From positions 1 to 40,094 of the forward strand of contig NZ_SDIF01000061.1 in assembly GCF_004122735.1 (NCBI RefSeq): 40,094 nt of DNA, in the 5' to 3' direction. The translations under genes and the position numbers were made by a program. How positions within the stretch are numbered: the stretch's first letter is position 1; every line of letters begins with the position of its first letter. Source of the stretch: Streptomyces sioyaensis. GTDB taxonomy: Bacteria; Actinomycetota; Actinomycetes; Streptomycetales; Streptomycetaceae. Below the pieces are notes generated by a model that ran no database searches, was not told the DNA's origin, and worked only from the letters and a program-made list of their open reading frames with translations. This document shows positions 38,692 to 40,094 of the stretch, in pieces.

Positions 38692-39926
38692 TGACCGCTC
38701 CCACTCGTACCGCCCCGGTGCTCGCTCCCCGCTCGTCCGCGGAGCTGATCCAGGCCGAGGGCCCGGTTCTCGCGCACAACTACCACCCGCTGCCCGTGGT
38801 GGTCGCACGCGCCGAGGGCGTCTGGGTCGAGGACGTCGAGGGACACCGCTACCTCGACATGCTGGCCGGCTACTCGGCACTCAACTTCGGCCACCGGCAC
38901 CCGGCGCTGATCGAGGCCGCACACCGCCAGCTGGATCAACTCACCCTCACCTCCCGCGCGTTCCACAACGACCGGCTCGCCGGCTTCGCCGAGGGCCTCG
39001 CCGAGCTGACCGGCCTGGACATGGTGCTGCCGATGAACACCGGCGCCGAGGCGGTGGAGAGCGGCATCAAGGTCGCCCGCAAGTGGGCGTACGACGTCAA
39101 GGGCGTCCCGGCGGACCGGGCGACGATCGTGGTGGCCGGCGGCAACTTCCACGGCCGGACGACCACCATCGTCGGCTTCTCCGACGACGACGACGCCCGC
39201 GTCGGCTTCGGCCCCTTCGCCCCCGGCTTCCGCACCGTCCCCTACAACGACCTGGCCGCGCTCGAAGCGGCCCTGGACGAGACCACGGCCGCGGTGCTGA
39301 TCGAGCCCATCCAGGGCGAGGCCGGCGTCCTCATCCCCGACGACGGCTACCTCACCGGCGTCCGCGAACTGACCCGGCGCAACGGCTGCCTGTTCATCGC
39401 CGACGAGATCCAGTCCGGCCTGGGCCGCACCGGAAAGACCCTGGCCGTCGAGCACGAGTCCGTCGTCCCCGACGTGCTCCTCCTGGGCAAGGCCCTCGGC
39501 GGCGGCATCGTCCCGGTCTCCGCGGTCGTCGCCCGCCGCGAGGTGCTCGGCGTGATCGGCCCCGGCCAGCACGGCTCGACGTTCGGCGGCAACCCCCTGG
39601 CGGCCGCGGTCGGTTCGGCCGTGATCGAACTGCTCGCCACCGGGGAGTTCCAGCGCCGCGCCACCGAGCTCGGCGCACAGCTGCGGACCGGCCTGGCCGC
39701 ACTGACCGGCAAGGGCGTGACCGGCTTCCGCGCCCGCGGCCTGTGGGCGGGCGTGGACATCGACCCCGCCCTCGGCACCGGCCGGGAGATCAGCGAACGC
39801 CTGATGAAGGAAGGCATCCTGGTCAAGGACACCCACGGCTCGACGATCCGGCTGGCCCCGCCGCTGACCATCACCGCCGAAGAACTGGACACGGCACTCA
39901 ACTCCCTGGCACGGGTACTGATCTAG
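38691..39926 (+). CDS. rocD: Ornithine aminotransferase
   Basis: A 411-residue class III PLP-dependent transaminase that converts ornithine and 2-oxoglutarate to glutamate semialdehyde and glutamate. The PLP Lys is Lys267 in DVLLLGKALGGGIVPVSA; MNTGAEAVESGIKVARKW (115-132) binds the phosphate; FIADEIQSGLGRTG (235-248) has the PLP-Asp; IEPIQGEAGV (204-213) is family-typical. The motif NFGHRHPALIEAA and the ending LAPPLTITAEELDTAL match RocD. It overlaps the DDAH-like gene by one base and is under the same likely Lrp-type control. A 14-bp hairpin follows. Confidence 0.96.
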   Translation: MTAPTRTAPVLAPRSSAELIQAEGPVLAHNYHPLPVVVARAEGVWVEDVEGHRYLDMLAGYSALNFGHRHPALIEAAHRQLDQLTLTSRAFHNDRLAGFAEGLAELTGLDMVLPMNTGAEAVESGIKVARKWAYDVKGVPADRATIVVAGGNFHGRTTTIVGFSDDDDARVGFGPFAPGFRTVPYNDLAALEAALDETTAAVLIEPIQGEAGVLIPDDGYLTGVRELTRRNGCLFIADEIQSGLGRTGKTLAVEHESVVPDVLLLGKALGGGIVPVSAVVARREVLGVIGPGQHGSTFGGNPLAAAVGSAVIELLATGEFQRRATELGAQLRTGLAALTGKGVTGFRARGLWAGVDIDPALGTGREISERLMKEGILVKDTHGSTIRLAPPLTITAEELDTALNSLARVLI

Positions 39927-39981
39927 CCGCGGTCCCGCTGGCCACGGTCCCTCTCTGGGCCTCGGCCCCCGTCTTTGCCCC

Positions 39982-40026
39982 GAGCCGTCGGGCAGCCCCG
40001 CACGACCAGGGCCTGCCCGACGGCTC
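39982..40026 (+). terminator. Hairpin downstream of ornithine aminotransferase
   Basis: GAGCCGTCGGGCAG (39982-39995) pairs with CTGCCCGACGGCTC (40013-40026), a 14-bp stem with a 17-base loop, about 55 bases after the stop, followed by GCTGAAAAACC. Confidence 0.75.
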
Positions 40027-40094
40027 AGCACGCTGAAAAACCACCCCCGGCGCGCCCGCAAACACCCCCGTGACGCCCCTGAACGGCACCCTGA

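Noticed and set aside
38610..40061. Long leftward frame opposite ornithine aminotransferase
   Set aside because: Shadow of rocD; no motifs or ribosome site.

Overview
The window is high-GC actinobacterial DNA, almost certainly from a Streptomyces chromosome: GC-rich codon use, GTG starts, geosmin synthase, a lasso-peptide cluster, and many two-component, TetR and Lrp-type regulators. The lasso precursor core reads GNWHGTSPDWFFNYYW, which from memory is the sequence of RES-701-3, so the strain should be a RES-701-3/-4 producer such as Streptomyces caniferus or a relative.

Region 1 (about 76-10434) is a decayed integrative element in a tRNA-Ser(GGA) gene. The intact tRNA at 76-160 is the left junction. 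A partial copy of the tRNA 3' half at 10378-10434 is the right junction. The tyrosine integrase is broken by two frameshifts. The excisionase survives only as a 50-residue tail fused in frame to the front half of an IS630 transposase, and an IS5-like transposase remnant lies further in. Cargo: a two-gene module of a small orphan protein and a membrane-bound NACHT NTPase, which share a short glycine-rich motif and look like a candidate anti-phage or cell-death pair; a cupin/hydrolase/TetR cassette with three tandem palindromic operators; and a phage-type ParB-like protein.

Region 2 (10.5-12.1 kb) is chromosomal flank with a secreted repeat protein. Region 3 (12.7-20.5 kb) is the RES-701 lasso cluster: precursor, cyclase, split B1/B2 maturation proteins and the orphan protein ResE read rightward; an amino-acid permease, an ABC exporter and an unlisted 42-residue Asp-His/Arg-rich mini-protein read leftward. 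Region 4 (21-27.6 kb) is a MacB-like efflux operon (lipoprotein, adaptor, ATPase, permease) divergent from a response regulator/histidine kinase/GerMN-like lipoprotein operon.

Region 5 (27.7-31.3 kb) has a metallo-beta-lactamase-fold hydrolase divergent from an AtzG-like/AtzE-like amidase pair, with a large symmetric dyad between them, followed by a TetR regulator. Region 6 (31.4-34.8 kb) has a secreted low-complexity protein, a broken HAD-like gene and geosmin synthase. Region 7 (35-40 kb) has two overlapping ATP-grasp ligases, an Lrp/AsnC regulator, a DDAH-like amidinohydrolase and ornithine aminotransferase, pointing to arginine/ornithine catabolism.

No CRISPR array, rRNA gene or replication origin was seen. 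Start sites and dyad coordinates were read by eye and may be off by a base.
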